From assembly GCA_040390855.1 (NCBI GenBank), contig JAZJXO010000001.1, forward strand, positions 80,645 to 144,644: a stretch of DNA of 64,000 nt. The letters run 5' to 3'. This DNA comes from Parvibaculum sp040390855. Its GTDB lineage: Bacteria; Pseudomonadota; Alphaproteobacteria; Parvibaculales; Parvibaculaceae. The translations under genes and the position numbers were made by a program. Below are positions 23,925 through 33,217 of the stretch, piece by piece. Below the pieces are notes generated by a model. That model made no database searches and was not told the DNA's origin. It worked only from the letters and a program-made list of their open reading frames with translations. How positions within the stretch are numbered: position 1 is the first letter of the stretch; every line of letters begins with the position of its first letter.

Positions 23925-25783
23925 TGTCTTTTTCCGTGTCGCGGCGCCACATGCTTGGCCTGATGAGCGCTGCGGCAACGGCCGCGCTCCTGCCGCCGCG
24001 CGCGGCCTTTGCCGCAAGCGTACCTATGCACGGCATGTCGGTCTTTGGCGAACTCAAGTATAAAAAAGACTTCGCGCATTTCGATTACGTGAACCCGCAA
24101 GCACCCAAAGGCGGCACGCTGTCGCAAACACCGGCGACGGGGGCCTATAACGCCTCGCTCCTCACATTCGACACGCTCAACGGTTATGTGTTGAAAGGCA
24201 ATGCGCCGCCGCGTCTTGATTTCATTTTCGACACGCTAATGGTGCGCGCTTACGATGAACCGGATGCGGTCTATGGTCTCGTTGCTGAAAGCGTGGAGCG
24301 ATTGCAGGGCGGCAATGACTATCTTTTCCGCTTGCGCAAGGAAGCGCGCTTTCACGATGGCTCGTCACTGACTGCCAGAGATGCCGCTTTCTCCTTCAAG
24401 CTTTTGAAAGAAAAAGGCCACCCGCTCATCGCGCTCAATCTGCGCGAGATGAAAAAAGCCGAAGCGCTTGACACACAAACTCTCAAAGTCTCGTTCACGG
24501 GTCAGCAAACGCGCGACCTGCCGCTCTTTGTCGCGAGCACTTTACCGATTTTCTCCGCCGCCTATTATGCTAAGCATAGTTTTGAAGTCTCAACGCTCGA
24601 ACCGCCACTTGCGAGTGGGCCCTACAAGATCGGCGCTTTCAAAGCAGGCGACAGCATCAACTACGTTCGCGTATCCGACTATTGGGCGCGTGACATCAAC
24701 GTCAATCGTGGCTGCTGGAATTTCGACACTCTGCGTTTTGAATTTTATCGTGACCGCACGGCGGGCTTTGAAGGTTTCAGTTCAGGACAAACTTTGTTCC
24801 GCGAGGAATTCACTTCGAAGACATGGGCGACGCAGTATAACTTTCCGGCTGTGAAAGACGGACGCGTGAAGCTCGACACTCTGCCAGACCACACGCCGTC
24901 GGGGGCGCAGGGCTGGTTTATCAATACGCGACGCGAAAAGTTTGCCGATGCCCGCGTGCGGCAGGCGCTGACCATTGCTTTTGATTTTGAATGGGCGAAC
25001 AAAAATCTCTTCTACAGTCTCTATCGGCGCACGGCGAGCTTCTTTGAGAACTCACCGATGAAAGCGGATGGCACACCGGCACCTGCTGAGCTTGCTTTGC
25101 TTGAACCATATAGGGCCGTCATTCCGCCCGCCGCCTTTGGTCCTGCCGTGAGCCCGCCCGTGAGCAACGGTTCGGGACAGGATCGCAAGTTGCTACGCGA
25201 GGCCGGAGCGCTTCTAGATGCGGCAGGCTGGACCGTCAAAGACGGAAAACGACGCAACGCCAAAGGCGAGACACTGACAATTGAGTTTCTCGGTGACGAT
25301 CCGGTATTCCAACGCGTCGAAGGACCCTATATCAAAAACCTGCGTCTTCTCGGCATTGACGCACAATCTCGTCTTGTCGACAGCGCGCAGTTTCAGGACC
25401 GCCTTAAATCCTATGACTTCGATCTCACCGTGCAACGTTACCAACTGAGCCTGACGCCCGGCATCGAGATGCGCAGCTATTGGAATTCGGAATTCGGCAA
25501 GGGCCCCGGCAGCCGCAACCTTTGCGGCATTGACAGTCCTGCCATCGACGCTCTGATCGAAAAAGTGATCGCCGCTGACACGCGCGAGAACCAGATCACG
25601 ACGGCGCGGGCGCTAGACCGAGTTTTGCGCGCCGGACATTACTGGATCCCGCAATGGAATAAGGGGAGCTATACGCTTGCCTATTGGGATATATATGCAA
25701 GACCCGCAACACTGGCACTCTATGATCGCGGCGTTGAGATGACGTGGTGGATGGACGAGGCCAAAGCTGCAAAGCTGAAGTGA
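23921..25783 (+). CDS. peptide ABC transporter solute-binding protein YejA-like, copy 2 (Tat signal)
   Basis: 620 residues. It is clearly paralogous to the preceding gene: HFDYVNPQAPKGGTLSQTPA, LEPPLASGPYKIGAFKAGDS and RQALTIAFDFEWANKNLFYS line up. The N-terminus MMSFSVSRRHMLGLMSAAA carries a twin-arginine motif (SRRHMLGL), unlike the Sec signal of copy 1, predicting folded export by Tat. The ATG overlaps the copy 1 stop (ATGA). Two binding proteins feeding one permease pair may widen the substrate range; that is inference. Confidence 0.92.
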   Translation: MMSFSVSRRHMLGLMSAAATAALLPPRAAFAASVPMHGMSVFGELKYKKDFAHFDYVNPQAPKGGTLSQTPATGAYNASLLTFDTLNGYVLKGNAPPRLDFIFDTLMVRAYDEPDAVYGLVAESVERLQGGNDYLFRLRKEARFHDGSSLTARDAAFSFKLLKEKGHPLIALNLREMKKAEALDTQTLKVSFTGQQTRDLPLFVASTLPIFSAAYYAKHSFEVSTLEPPLASGPYKIGAFKAGDSINYVRVSDYWARDINVNRGCWNFDTLRFEFYRDRTAGFEGFSSGQTLFREEFTSKTWATQYNFPAVKDGRVKLDTLPDHTPSGAQGWFINTRREKFADARVRQALTIAFDFEWANKNLFYSLYRRTASFFENSPMKADGTPAPAELALLEPYRAVIPPAAFGPAVSPPVSNGSGQDRKLLREAGALLDAAGWTVKDGKRRNAKGETLTIEFLGDDPVFQRVEGPYIKNLRLLGIDAQSRLVDSAQFQDRLKSYDFDLTVQRYQLSLTPGIEMRSYWNSEFGKGPGSRNLCGIDSPAIDALIEKVIAADTRENQITTARALDRVLRAGHYWIPQWNKGSYTLAYWDIYARPATLALYDRGVEMTWWMDEAKAAKLK

Positions 25784-25819
25784 TAACCTGACGAGATGGG
25801 GATAATCTGACGATATGGC
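25782..25819 (+). repeat. 19-bp imperfect tandem duplication at the yejB start
   Basis: The 19 bases at 25782-25800 and 25801-25819 agree at 16 positions. The second unit contains the yejB ATG (25815); the first overlaps the copy-2 stop and carries an ATG at 25796 in a different frame, leaving a decoy start. Confidence 0.7.
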
Positions 25820-26921
25820 GGCCTATATCATCCGGCGTCTCCTGCTCATGGTGCCAACCATTTTCGGCATCATGGCCTTGAGCTTTCTGCTGGTGCAGTT
25901 TGCGCCGGGAGGGCCGGTTGAACGCATCATCGCTCAGCTCTCCGGCACGGAGATTTCGGCAACCGCCCGCTTCGGCGGCTCGTCTAGCGGCGACATGGCG
26001 CAATCGTCTGCCAGCGGCTTTGATGCAGCTCTCAACAGCAAATATCGCGGCGCGCGCGGACTGGACCCTGAATTCATCAAGCAGCTTGAGGTGCAATTCG
26101 GTTTTGACAAGCCATGGTATGAGCGCTTCGGTAAGATGATCTGGGACTATTCGCGGTTTGATTTCGGCACGAGTTATTTCCGCGATGTTTCTGTGCTCGA
26201 TCTTGTTATCGAGAAACTTCCAGTGTCAATCACGATCGGCCTTTGGACAACGCTCATTACCTATCTTATCTCCATTCCGCTCGGCATCGCCAAGGCGATG
26301 CGCGATGGCTCGCGCTTTGATCTGTGGACCAGCACTGTCATCATTATCGGTTATGCAATTCCCGGTTTTCTCTTCGCCGTCATCCTAATCGTGCTTTTTG
26401 CCGGCGGTTCCTTCTGGAACATCTTTCCGCTGCGTGGCCTGACATCGGATGACTGGACCGAGATGAACTGGGCGATGAAGGTCGTCGATTATCTCTGGCA
26501 TATTGTCTTGCCTGTCACGGCTCTTGTCATCGGCTCCTTTGCGACGACAACACTTCTCACCAAAAATTCGTTTCTTGATGAAATCAAAAAACAATATGTG
26601 ACGACCGCACGCGCCAAAGGCCTCAATGAAAAACAAGTGCTCTACGGCCACGTCTTCCGCAATGCCATGCTCATCGTTATTGCCGGTTTTCCTGCTGCTT
26701 TTATCGGTGCGTTTTTTTCAGGCTCGCTCCTTATCGAACAGATTTTTTCACTCGACGGACTCGGTCTCCTTTCCTTTGAATCAATCGTCAACCGTGACTA
26801 TCCCGTGGTCTTTGCCACACTTTATGTTTTCGGTCTGATCGGTCTCGTCGTGGGGCTTATCAGCGACCTCACCTATACATGGGTCGATCCGCGCATCGAC
26901 TTTGAATCGCGGGAGGTCTGA
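25815..26921 (+). CDS. yejB: microcin C/oligopeptide ABC transporter permease YejB
   Basis: 368 residues. N-terminal YIIRRLLLMVPTIFGIMALS is the DppB/YejB first helix. A large periplasmic loop (about 35-135) is followed by the BPD_transp_1 core and the EAA-type cytoplasmic loop TTARAKGLNEKQVLYGHVFR. The long loop and EQIFSLDGLGLLSFES fit YejB rather than DppB. It forms the channel with YejE; the gap to yejE is 2 bp. Confidence 0.93.
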   Translation: MAAYIIRRLLLMVPTIFGIMALSFLLVQFAPGGPVERIIAQLSGTEISATARFGGSSSGDMAQSSASGFDAALNSKYRGARGLDPEFIKQLEVQFGFDKPWYERFGKMIWDYSRFDFGTSYFRDVSVLDLVIEKLPVSITIGLWTTLITYLISIPLGIAKAMRDGSRFDLWTSTVIIIGYAIPGFLFAVILIVLFAGGSFWNIFPLRGLTSDDWTEMNWAMKVVDYLWHIVLPVTALVIGSFATTTLLTKNSFLDEIKKQYVTTARAKGLNEKQVLYGHVFRNAMLIVIAGFPAAFIGAFFSGSLLIEQIFSLDGLGLLSFESIVNRDYPVVFATLYVFGLIGLVVGLISDLTYTWVDPRIDFESREV

Positions 26922-26923
26922 CA

Positions 26924-27976
26924 ATGCGCAGGCTTCTTCCCTCCACATGGCGCCTGAGCCCCATCAATCTGCGTCGCTGGCAGAACTTCAAAGCCAACAA
27001 GCGCGGCTATTGCAGCTTATGGATTTTCCTCGGATTGTTTTTCGTGTCGCTTTTTGCGGAGTTTATCGCCAATGACCGCCCGCTCCTCGTGACCTACAAA
27101 GGCGATATTTACATGCCTGTCTTTGTCGCTTATCCGGAAACCACCTTCGGTGGCACATTCGAGACGGCGGCCGATTTCCGCGATCCTTTTGTTCAAGACC
27201 TTATCAAGTCGAGCGGCGGCACAATCATCTGGCCACTCATCCGTTATGACTACCGCACCATCAACCTCAATCTTTCCGAACCCGCCCCCTCACCACCATC
27301 ATCTGAGAATCTTCTCGGCACCGATGATCAGGCACGCGATGTGCTGGCGCGATTGATATATGGGTTCCGTATTTCGGTCCTGTTCGGTCTCATCCTCACC
27401 ATCACCTCATCCATTATCGGCGTGGCAGCGGGCGCGGTACAAGGTTACTTCGGTGGCTGGACGGATTTGCTTTTTCAGCGCTTCATCGAAATCTGGACAA
27501 GCGTTCCGACGCTTTATCTTCTCATCATCATCGCTGCTTTTTTTGAACCGAATTTCTGGATTCTTCTCGGCATTCTGTTGGCATTCAACTGGGTGTCGCT
27601 GGTGAGCGTGGTGCGTGCCGAATTTCTACGCGGACGTAATTTTGAGTATGTGAAAGCAGCGCGCGCTCTGGGACTGAGCGACACAACGATTATGTTCAAA
27701 CATCTACTCCCCAATGCAATGGTCGCCTCGCTCACCTTCATGCCGTTCATACTCAATGCGTCGATTACAACACTGACCTCACTTGATTTTCTCGGTTTCG
27801 GCCTGCCGCCGGGTTCGCCTTCGCTTGGCGAATTGCTCTCGCAAGGCAAAGCGAACCTGCAGGCGCCATGGCTCGGCTTTGCCGGATTTTTCTCCATCGC
27901 CACCATGCTGAGCCTTCTTGTTTTTATCGGCGAAGCGGTGCGCGATGCCTTTGATCCGCGCAAGGTGCTGCAATGA
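26924..27976 (+). CDS. yejE: microcin C/oligopeptide ABC transporter permease YejE
   Basis: 350 residues. The N-terminus NLRRWQNFKANKRGYCSLWI and the first helix match the OppC_N segment. The central region has LGTDDQARDVLARLIYGFRI, then the EAA loop FEYVKAARALGLSDTTIMFK and SLDFLGFGLPPGSPSLGELL. It partners YejB. The stop overlaps the yejF start by 4 bp. Confidence 0.94.
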   Translation: MRRLLPSTWRLSPINLRRWQNFKANKRGYCSLWIFLGLFFVSLFAEFIANDRPLLVTYKGDIYMPVFVAYPETTFGGTFETAADFRDPFVQDLIKSSGGTIIWPLIRYDYRTINLNLSEPAPSPPSSENLLGTDDQARDVLARLIYGFRISVLFGLILTITSSIIGVAAGAVQGYFGGWTDLLFQRFIEIWTSVPTLYLLIIIAAFFEPNFWILLGILLAFNWVSLVSVVRAEFLRGRNFEYVKAARALGLSDTTIMFKHLLPNAMVASLTFMPFILNASITTLTSLDFLGFGLPPGSPSLGELLSQGKANLQAPWLGFAGFFSIATMLSLLVFIGEAVRDAFDPRKVLQ

Positions 27977-29601
27977 GTGCGCGCTTGCTGGAGGTCAAAG
28001 ATCTGTCGGTTGCCTTCCGCAGCGAAGGCATTAACAAGATTGCTGTCGATCACATTTCATTTCACATTGATGAAGGCGAGACATTGGCGCTGGTCGGCGA
28101 AAGCGGATCGGGCAAGTCCGTGACCGCGCTTTCGATCCTACAGCTTTTGCCGCAGCCGCAAGCATCGCATCCGTCAGGCGAAATTCTGATCGACGGCAAA
28201 GACATCGTGCGGGCTGATGAAAGAACACTTCGCACCATTCGCGGCAACCACATTTCCATGGTCTTTCAAGAGCCCATGACCTCACTCAATCCGCTGCATA
28301 CGATTGAACGTCAGGTCGGCGAGATGCTCGAATTGCACAAGGGACTGCGCGGATCCGCCATCCGCGCCCGCGTTGTCGAACTTCTCGTCAAAGTCGGTAT
28401 TCCCGATCCTGCCTCGCGGCTTGACGCTTATCCCCATCAGCTTTCAGGCGGCCAGCGTCAGCGCGTGATGATTGCGATGGCGCTTGCTAATGAACCTGAC
28501 CTTCTCATCGCCGACGAACCGACAACGGCACTTGACGTGACCGTGCAGGCGCAGATTCTTGAGCTACTTCTCGATCTCAAACGCGAGACGGGCATGGCAC
28601 TTCTTCTCATCACTCACGATCTTGGCATCGTGCGAAAAATGGCCGACCGCGTCTGCGTGATGACCAATGGCAAGATTGTTGAGACAGGGGCAGTAGCAGA
28701 TGTCTTTGCTCGTCCTCAACATGCCTATACACAGCATCTTTTGGCGTCTGAACCCAAAGGCCGCGCGCTTGGCCGCGATCTGGCAGGCCCCGTCGTCATG
28801 GAAGCCGATGATCTCAAAGTCTGGTTTCCTGTGAAACGGGGACTGCTGAAGCGCACGGTCGACCATATCAAAGCGGTAGACGGCGTCTCCTTCACGTTGC
28901 GGCAGGGTCGTACGCTCGGCGTGGTCGGCGAAAGCGGCTCAGGCAAAACAACGCTCGGCCTTGCTGTGCTGCGCCTCATCAGCAGCGAAGGTACGATCCG
29001 GTTTGATGGCACAAACATTCAGAGCATCAGCTCAAAAGTGTTGCGGCCAAAGCGGCGCGACATGCAGGTCGTTTTTCAAGACCCATACGGCTCGTTGAGC
29101 CCGCGCCTTTCGGTCAGTCAGATTATCGAAGAGGGCCTTATCGTTCAGAACCTCGCCCTCAATAAGGATGAACGCCGCGAACGCGTTACGCAGGCTCTCA
29201 TTGAAGTGGGGCTCGATCCGCAGGCGCAGGATCGTTATCCACATGAGTTCTCCGGCGGTCAGCGTCAGCGCATAGCGATTGCACGGGCAATGGCACTGAA
29301 GCCACGCTTCGTCATGCTTGATGAGCCGACATCCGCGCTCGACATGTCGGTACAGGCGCAGATTGTCGATCTTTTGCGCGAGTTGCAACGCAAGCACGAT
29401 CTGGCCTATCTCTTTATCAGTCACGATCTGCGCGTCGTGCGAGCACTTGCCGACGACATCATGGTGATGCGGGGCGGCAAAGTTGTCGAGACGGGAACGG
29501 CCGACGAAGTGTTTGACGCACCAAAGACGGATTACACCAAAGCGCTTCTCGCCGCCGCCTTTGACCTTCGCGCCGCGCCTGCCGGTATTGTCAAGGCCTG
29601 A
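27973..29601 (+). CDS. yejF: ABC transporter ATP-binding protein YejF (two ATPase domains)
   Basis: 542 residues with two fused nucleotide-binding domains. Domain 1: Walker A GESGSGKS, signature LSGGQRQR, Walker B LLIADEPTTALD. Domain 2 (from about 275): GESGSGKTTLG, FSGGQRQR, VMLDEPTSALD. Each ends with an oligopeptide-transporter C-terminal segment (FARPQHAYTQHLL; FDAPKTDYTKALLAA). One polypeptide thus supplies both ATPases for YejBE, completing a YejA-A-B-E-F importer. Confidence 0.95.
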   Translation: MSARLLEVKDLSVAFRSEGINKIAVDHISFHIDEGETLALVGESGSGKSVTALSILQLLPQPQASHPSGEILIDGKDIVRADERTLRTIRGNHISMVFQEPMTSLNPLHTIERQVGEMLELHKGLRGSAIRARVVELLVKVGIPDPASRLDAYPHQLSGGQRQRVMIAMALANEPDLLIADEPTTALDVTVQAQILELLLDLKRETGMALLLITHDLGIVRKMADRVCVMTNGKIVETGAVADVFARPQHAYTQHLLASEPKGRALGRDLAGPVVMEADDLKVWFPVKRGLLKRTVDHIKAVDGVSFTLRQGRTLGVVGESGSGKTTLGLAVLRLISSEGTIRFDGTNIQSISSKVLRPKRRDMQVVFQDPYGSLSPRLSVSQIIEEGLIVQNLALNKDERRERVTQALIEVGLDPQAQDRYPHEFSGGQRQRIAIARAMALKPRFVMLDEPTSALDMSVQAQIVDLLRELQRKHDLAYLFISHDLRVVRALADDIMVMRGGKVVETGTADEVFDAPKTDYTKALLAAAFDLRAAPAGIVKA

Positions 29602-29661
29602 GCCTCAAGCGGCACGGGACTCAACCGTTCGAATTGCAGCATCCCTTGTTTGAGAAGAGGA

Positions 29662-30528
29662 TCAGCGTTTCGCCAGACGCTTGATACTCGTTACATGACC
29701 CGCCGAGCGGGCGATGCGCGACATGGCAATGTCGAGGCGCTCCACATCAACGCGCATGTGATAGGCGTTGGCGTGAATAAGATGCTCGCGGTCAAGCATG
29801 ATGCCGACATGGCCTTTCCAGAAGACAAGATCGCCGCGCTTCAACGTCGTGAAATCGATAGGTTCGGGCAACGCTTCGCCGAGTGTTGCCTCCTGCATGT
29901 CTGTGTCGCGCAAACTTGAAATGCCCGCGCGCTCAAGTGTGGCCTGTACGAGACCAGAACAATCAAGCCCCAGACTATCTCGCCCGCCCCAGAGATAAGG
30001 TGTGCCGCGCAACTCCTCAGCGACCGACACAAAGTCGCGGACATGTGCACCTATGGGAGCAAGATGGGCTGTGAAGATAAAGCCACCGCGTTCGATCTCG
30101 CTATACTCGCCGCGCGCCGCCACGACCTTCACTTTGGCATTGAGGCCAAGCGGCAAGGCAGGGCGTGTTTTCAAGTCAGGCTTGGGATAAATGAAACTGC
30201 GCAACGCGGCCACAACATGCGTCGGTTGATAGAGACGCGGTGCCAGTGCTTTCATATCGACATAGCCGACATAATCATCCTGTGCGGATTGGCCATAGGC
30301 CCAACCGTCCTTCTCTTCATAAACACGAAAGACTTCACCGAAGAGAAGCTGCGTCTCCATTGGTGCACTGGCGTCGGGCGCACGCAGGATCGGCACAAGC
30401 GGCAGTTTCACCTGCAAATCTTCCCCATCAACAAAACGCGTTGCCTCCACCTCACCGCGCAGATGAGCCGCCGCGAGATCGTCACGATAGAGATTGATAC
30501 GATGGTCGGGTTTCTGGCCGCGGGTCAT
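29662..30528 (-). CDS. C40 family peptidase (NlpC/P60) with SH3-like domains
   Basis: 288 residues from the ATG at 30528. Two SH3-like segments (about 35-95 and 105-165) precede the NlpC/P60 domain with catalytic Cys190 (LGLDCSGLVQ), His240 (FWKGHVGIM) and His252 (LIHANAYHM). No signal peptide is evident, as in dipeptidyl-peptidase VI-like enzymes that cleave gamma-D-Glu-DAP in recycled muropeptides. It is the third gene of an aminopeptidase-MarR-NlpC run, consistent with peptide breakdown. An alternative ATG at 30546 overlaps the marR stop. Confidence 0.88.
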   Translation of the reverse strand: MTRGQKPDHRINLYRDDLAAAHLRGEVEATRFVDGEDLQVKLPLVPILRAPDASAPMETQLLFGEVFRVYEEKDGWAYGQSAQDDYVGYVDMKALAPRLYQPTHVVAALRSFIYPKPDLKTRPALPLGLNAKVKVVAARGEYSEIERGGFIFTAHLAPIGAHVRDFVSVAEELRGTPYLWGGRDSLGLDCSGLVQATLERAGISSLRDTDMQEATLGEALPEPIDFTTLKRGDLVFWKGHVGIMLDREHLIHANAYHMRVDVERLDIAMSRIARSAGHVTSIKRLAKR

Positions 30529-30538
30529 CTGTCCACTT

Positions 30539-30889
30539 TCAAGCATCAAGTTTTCCGGCCCGCTCGGCAACGAGATCGCCGAAGTCACGCAAGTAAACTG
30601 CGCCGCTCACAGTGCGTTGCACGAGTACGTTACGTCGGTCCGTTTCGTCGCGCTTGCGTTTCAGCAAATCGAGATCGCCGAGTGTATCAAGAGCTCGTGT
30701 TATCGCCGGTTTTGACACGTTGAGCGAGGTCGCAAGCCCGCGCACCGTATGTGGTGATGGCGTGAGATACACAGTCAGCAGAATCGCAAGCTGGCGCGAT
30801 GACAAATCTGGTCCGTCGCGTCGCACTGTTTCAAGCACGACATTTTGCCAGAGGACAAGCGCCTGGACCGGCTTCAACTCTAACCCCAT
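30539..30889 (-). CDS. MarR-family transcriptional regulator (short)
   Basis: 116 residues, shorter than most MarR proteins (about 140-150). The winged helix is clear: LSSRQLAILLTVYL, LATSLNVSKPAITRALDTLG (recognition helix) and LLKRKRDETDRRNVLVQRT (wing with the DxRR motif). The C-terminal dimerisation helix is truncated. It sits between an aminopeptidase and an NlpC/P60 hydrolase, which it may regulate. Confidence 0.85.
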   Translation of the reverse strand: MGLELKPVQALVLWQNVVLETVRRDGPDLSSRQLAILLTVYLTPSPHTVRGLATSLNVSKPAITRALDTLGDLDLLKRKRDETDRRNVLVQRTVSGAVYLRDFGDLVAERAGKLDA

Positions 30890-30960
30890 GAACTCATCCC
30901 CCGGAGCCGTTCGACAATCCGTTTCGGCTCCGGTTCAGCTTAGCTACAGAAAAGCACGGG

Positions 30961-32334
30961 TCAACCGTAACGCTTCTTCAGGATGTGATAGAGCGCGCGG
31001 ATCGCCTGAGCCTCGCCGCCGACGGGACGACCGGGACGCGGCTTCGGAGCCCAGCCATAGACATCAAAATGAACCCAGACTTTCGACTTCTCGATGAAGC
31101 GGGCGAGGAAAAGCGCGGCGGTGATTGACCCTGCAAAGGGCCCGTCGGATACGTGATTGAGGTCCGCGATCTTGCTGTCGAGCCAGCTGTCATAGGGTTT
31201 CCAAAGCGGCATACGCCAGAGAGGATCGGACTGTGATAGCGAGGCCGCCGCTATGTCTTCGGCCAGTGCGTCATCATGGGTGTAGTAAGGCGGCAGATCA
31301 GGGCCGAGAGCTGTGCGTGCGGCCCCTGTGAGTGTTGCCATGTCAATTATGAGATCCGGCGCTTCGCTGTCTGCTTCTGCAAGCGCGTCGGCAAGAATGA
31401 GACGACCTTCTGCATCTGTATTGCCGATCTCGACACTCCAGCCTTTGCGGCTATTCAAAACATCGCCGGGACGGAACGCATTGCCCGCCACGTTGTTTTC
31501 AACCGCAGGGATCAGCACACGCAAACGCAGATTAAGTTTTGCGCCCATAATGAGATCGGCAAGCGCCAGAACATTGGCGGCACCGCCCATATCCTTTTTC
31601 ATCAGCAGCATGGCGCTTGACGGTTTGATGTCGAGCCCGCCTGTATCAAAACAGACACCCTTGCCGACGAGGGTCACTTTAGGGGCGTCAGCGCGGCCCC
31701 AGGTGATGTCGACGAGGCGCGGTGCGATTTCTGCGGCGCGGCCCACAGCATGAACCATCGGATAGTTTTGCGTCAGGAGATCATCTCCGACAATGACGCT
31801 CGCTTCTGCACCATGCGCACGCGCCACATCGAGTGCAGCATCAGCAAGATCGGCAGGGCTCATATCATTGGCCGGCGTATTGATGAGATCGCGTACAAGG
31901 AAGATCGCTGCGACGATACGGCTCAGCTCTGCACCATCAGCGCCCTCGGGCAGGATCAGACGCGGATACTCACGGGCGCTGCCCTTATAAAGATTGAACT
32001 GATAGGTGCCGAATGCAAAACCCAAAACCGCATTGTCGGCGCTCGCACCGAGCTTGCCCGCAAAACGATAGGTGCGAACTGGAAGGGCGGATGCCAATGC
32101 ACCCGTCACAAACGGGTCGGACCCGTCGCCGAGGCCGAGCAATGCTCCTGTGAGCCCGCCCGATCCGTCGGGCAGCAACAGAACCTTGCCCGCCTCTGCC
32201 TTGAAACCCGATGTCTCAACCCATTGAGCGCCTGCACCTGCATGTTCGCTACACCAATGTTTCAGTTCGCCCGATTTGACGAGCCAGATCGGCGTTGCCG
32301 CCGCATCCTTGGTGGTAAGAAAAATATCGAGCAT
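30961..32334 (-). CDS. leucyl aminopeptidase family protein (M17)
   Basis: 457 residues. The C-terminal catalytic domain shows LVGKGVCFDTGGLDIKPSSA (metal-binding Lys and Asp), MKKDMGGAA, and IGNTDAEGRLILADAL (Asp and Glu ligands with the catalytic Arg). The N-terminal domain is divergent, as in the PepB-like branch rather than PepA. It is a dinuclear-metal exopeptidase releasing N-terminal residues from peptides. It is divergent from the GST gene and upstream of marR. Confidence 0.9.
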   Translation of the reverse strand: MLDIFLTTKDAAATPIWLVKSGELKHWCSEHAGAGAQWVETSGFKAEAGKVLLLPDGSGGLTGALLGLGDGSDPFVTGALASALPVRTYRFAGKLGASADNAVLGFAFGTYQFNLYKGSAREYPRLILPEGADGAELSRIVAAIFLVRDLINTPANDMSPADLADAALDVARAHGAEASVIVGDDLLTQNYPMVHAVGRAAEIAPRLVDITWGRADAPKVTLVGKGVCFDTGGLDIKPSSAMLLMKKDMGGAANVLALADLIMGAKLNLRLRVLIPAVENNVAGNAFRPGDVLNSRKGWSVEIGNTDAEGRLILADALAEADSEAPDLIIDMATLTGAARTALGPDLPPYYTHDDALAEDIAAASLSQSDPLWRMPLWKPYDSWLDSKIADLNHVSDGPFAGSITAALFLARFIEKSKVWVHFDVYGWAPKPRPGRPVGGEAQAIRALYHILKKRYG

Positions 32335-32424
32335 GATGGTCCTGAACTTGGCATCGCTTTCGCGCTGGCAAGACCTTATAGAGTGGATATGGGCCCTGCA
32401 ACGGGCGCAAACAGGGAGAGGATT

Positions 32425-33114
32425 ATGTCGGCGGGACTGTTTGAACTCGTCATCGGGGACAAGAACTGGTCGAGTTGGAGCTTGCGCCCGTGGCTTTTAA
32501 TGAAAGTCTCGGGCATTCCGTTTGATGAGGTCCATATCCGGCTCAGGCAGGACGATACAAAAGAGCAAATTCTGGTCCATTCACCGTCGGGACAGGTGCC
32601 CGCGCTCAAGTGGCGCGGTGAGGTGATTTCGGATTCGCTCGCCATTTGCGAAACAATCGCCGACCTCTATCCTGAGAAATCGCTCTGGCCTGCCGATCCG
32701 CTGGCGCGCGCTCACGCCCGCAGTGCAGCGGCCCAGATGCATTCAGGCTTCGTCGATCTGCGCCGCGATATGCCGATGGACATTCTCGGCCGGTTCCCTG
32801 GCGAGGGCCAGACAGAGACCGCCCTTGCCGCCACCCGCCGTGTCCTCGACATCTGGCGGGATGCGCGTATCCGGTTCGGCCGCAAGACACCGAACGATCA
32901 GGGTTTTCTGTTTGGCAGCTTTTCGATCGCCGACGCCATGTATGCGCCTGTTGTCAGCCGCCTTCACACCTATGCAACGGACCTGCGGGTGCTTGGCGAC
33001 AATGAAGACCCGCCGGATCTGGCGCGGACCTATATGCGCACGATCCTTGAGTTGCCAGCCTTTACCGAATGGACAGAAGGCGCAAAAGCCGAAATGGCCG
33101 CTCGCTTCCGGTGA
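32425..33114 (+). CDS. glutathione S-transferase family protein
   Basis: 229 residues from the ATG at 32425, with AGGGAGAGG upstream. The N-terminal thioredoxin-like domain has DKNWSSWSLRPWLLMKVSG (catalytic Ser region) and PSGQVPALKW with cis-Pro, then DSLAICETIADLYP (Glu-Ser-like glutathione-binding turn, here Asp-Ser). The helical C-terminal domain includes FGSFSIADAMYAPVVSRL. The substrate is unknown. Confidence 0.88.
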   Translation: MSAGLFELVIGDKNWSSWSLRPWLLMKVSGIPFDEVHIRLRQDDTKEQILVHSPSGQVPALKWRGEVISDSLAICETIADLYPEKSLWPADPLARAHARSAAAQMHSGFVDLRRDMPMDILGRFPGEGQTETALAATRRVLDIWRDARIRFGRKTPNDQGFLFGSFSIADAMYAPVVSRLHTYATDLRVLGDNEDPPDLARTYMRTILELPAFTEWTEGAKAEMAARFR

Positions 33115-33217
33115 AAACCGCTGGTTTCTGCGGGAGTTATAATTAATCTTTTCTTGATGGATCACAGGCACAATCCGATTTGGACTTTATCCGCCCCTTG
33201 AGGGACGTTTCGGATTG

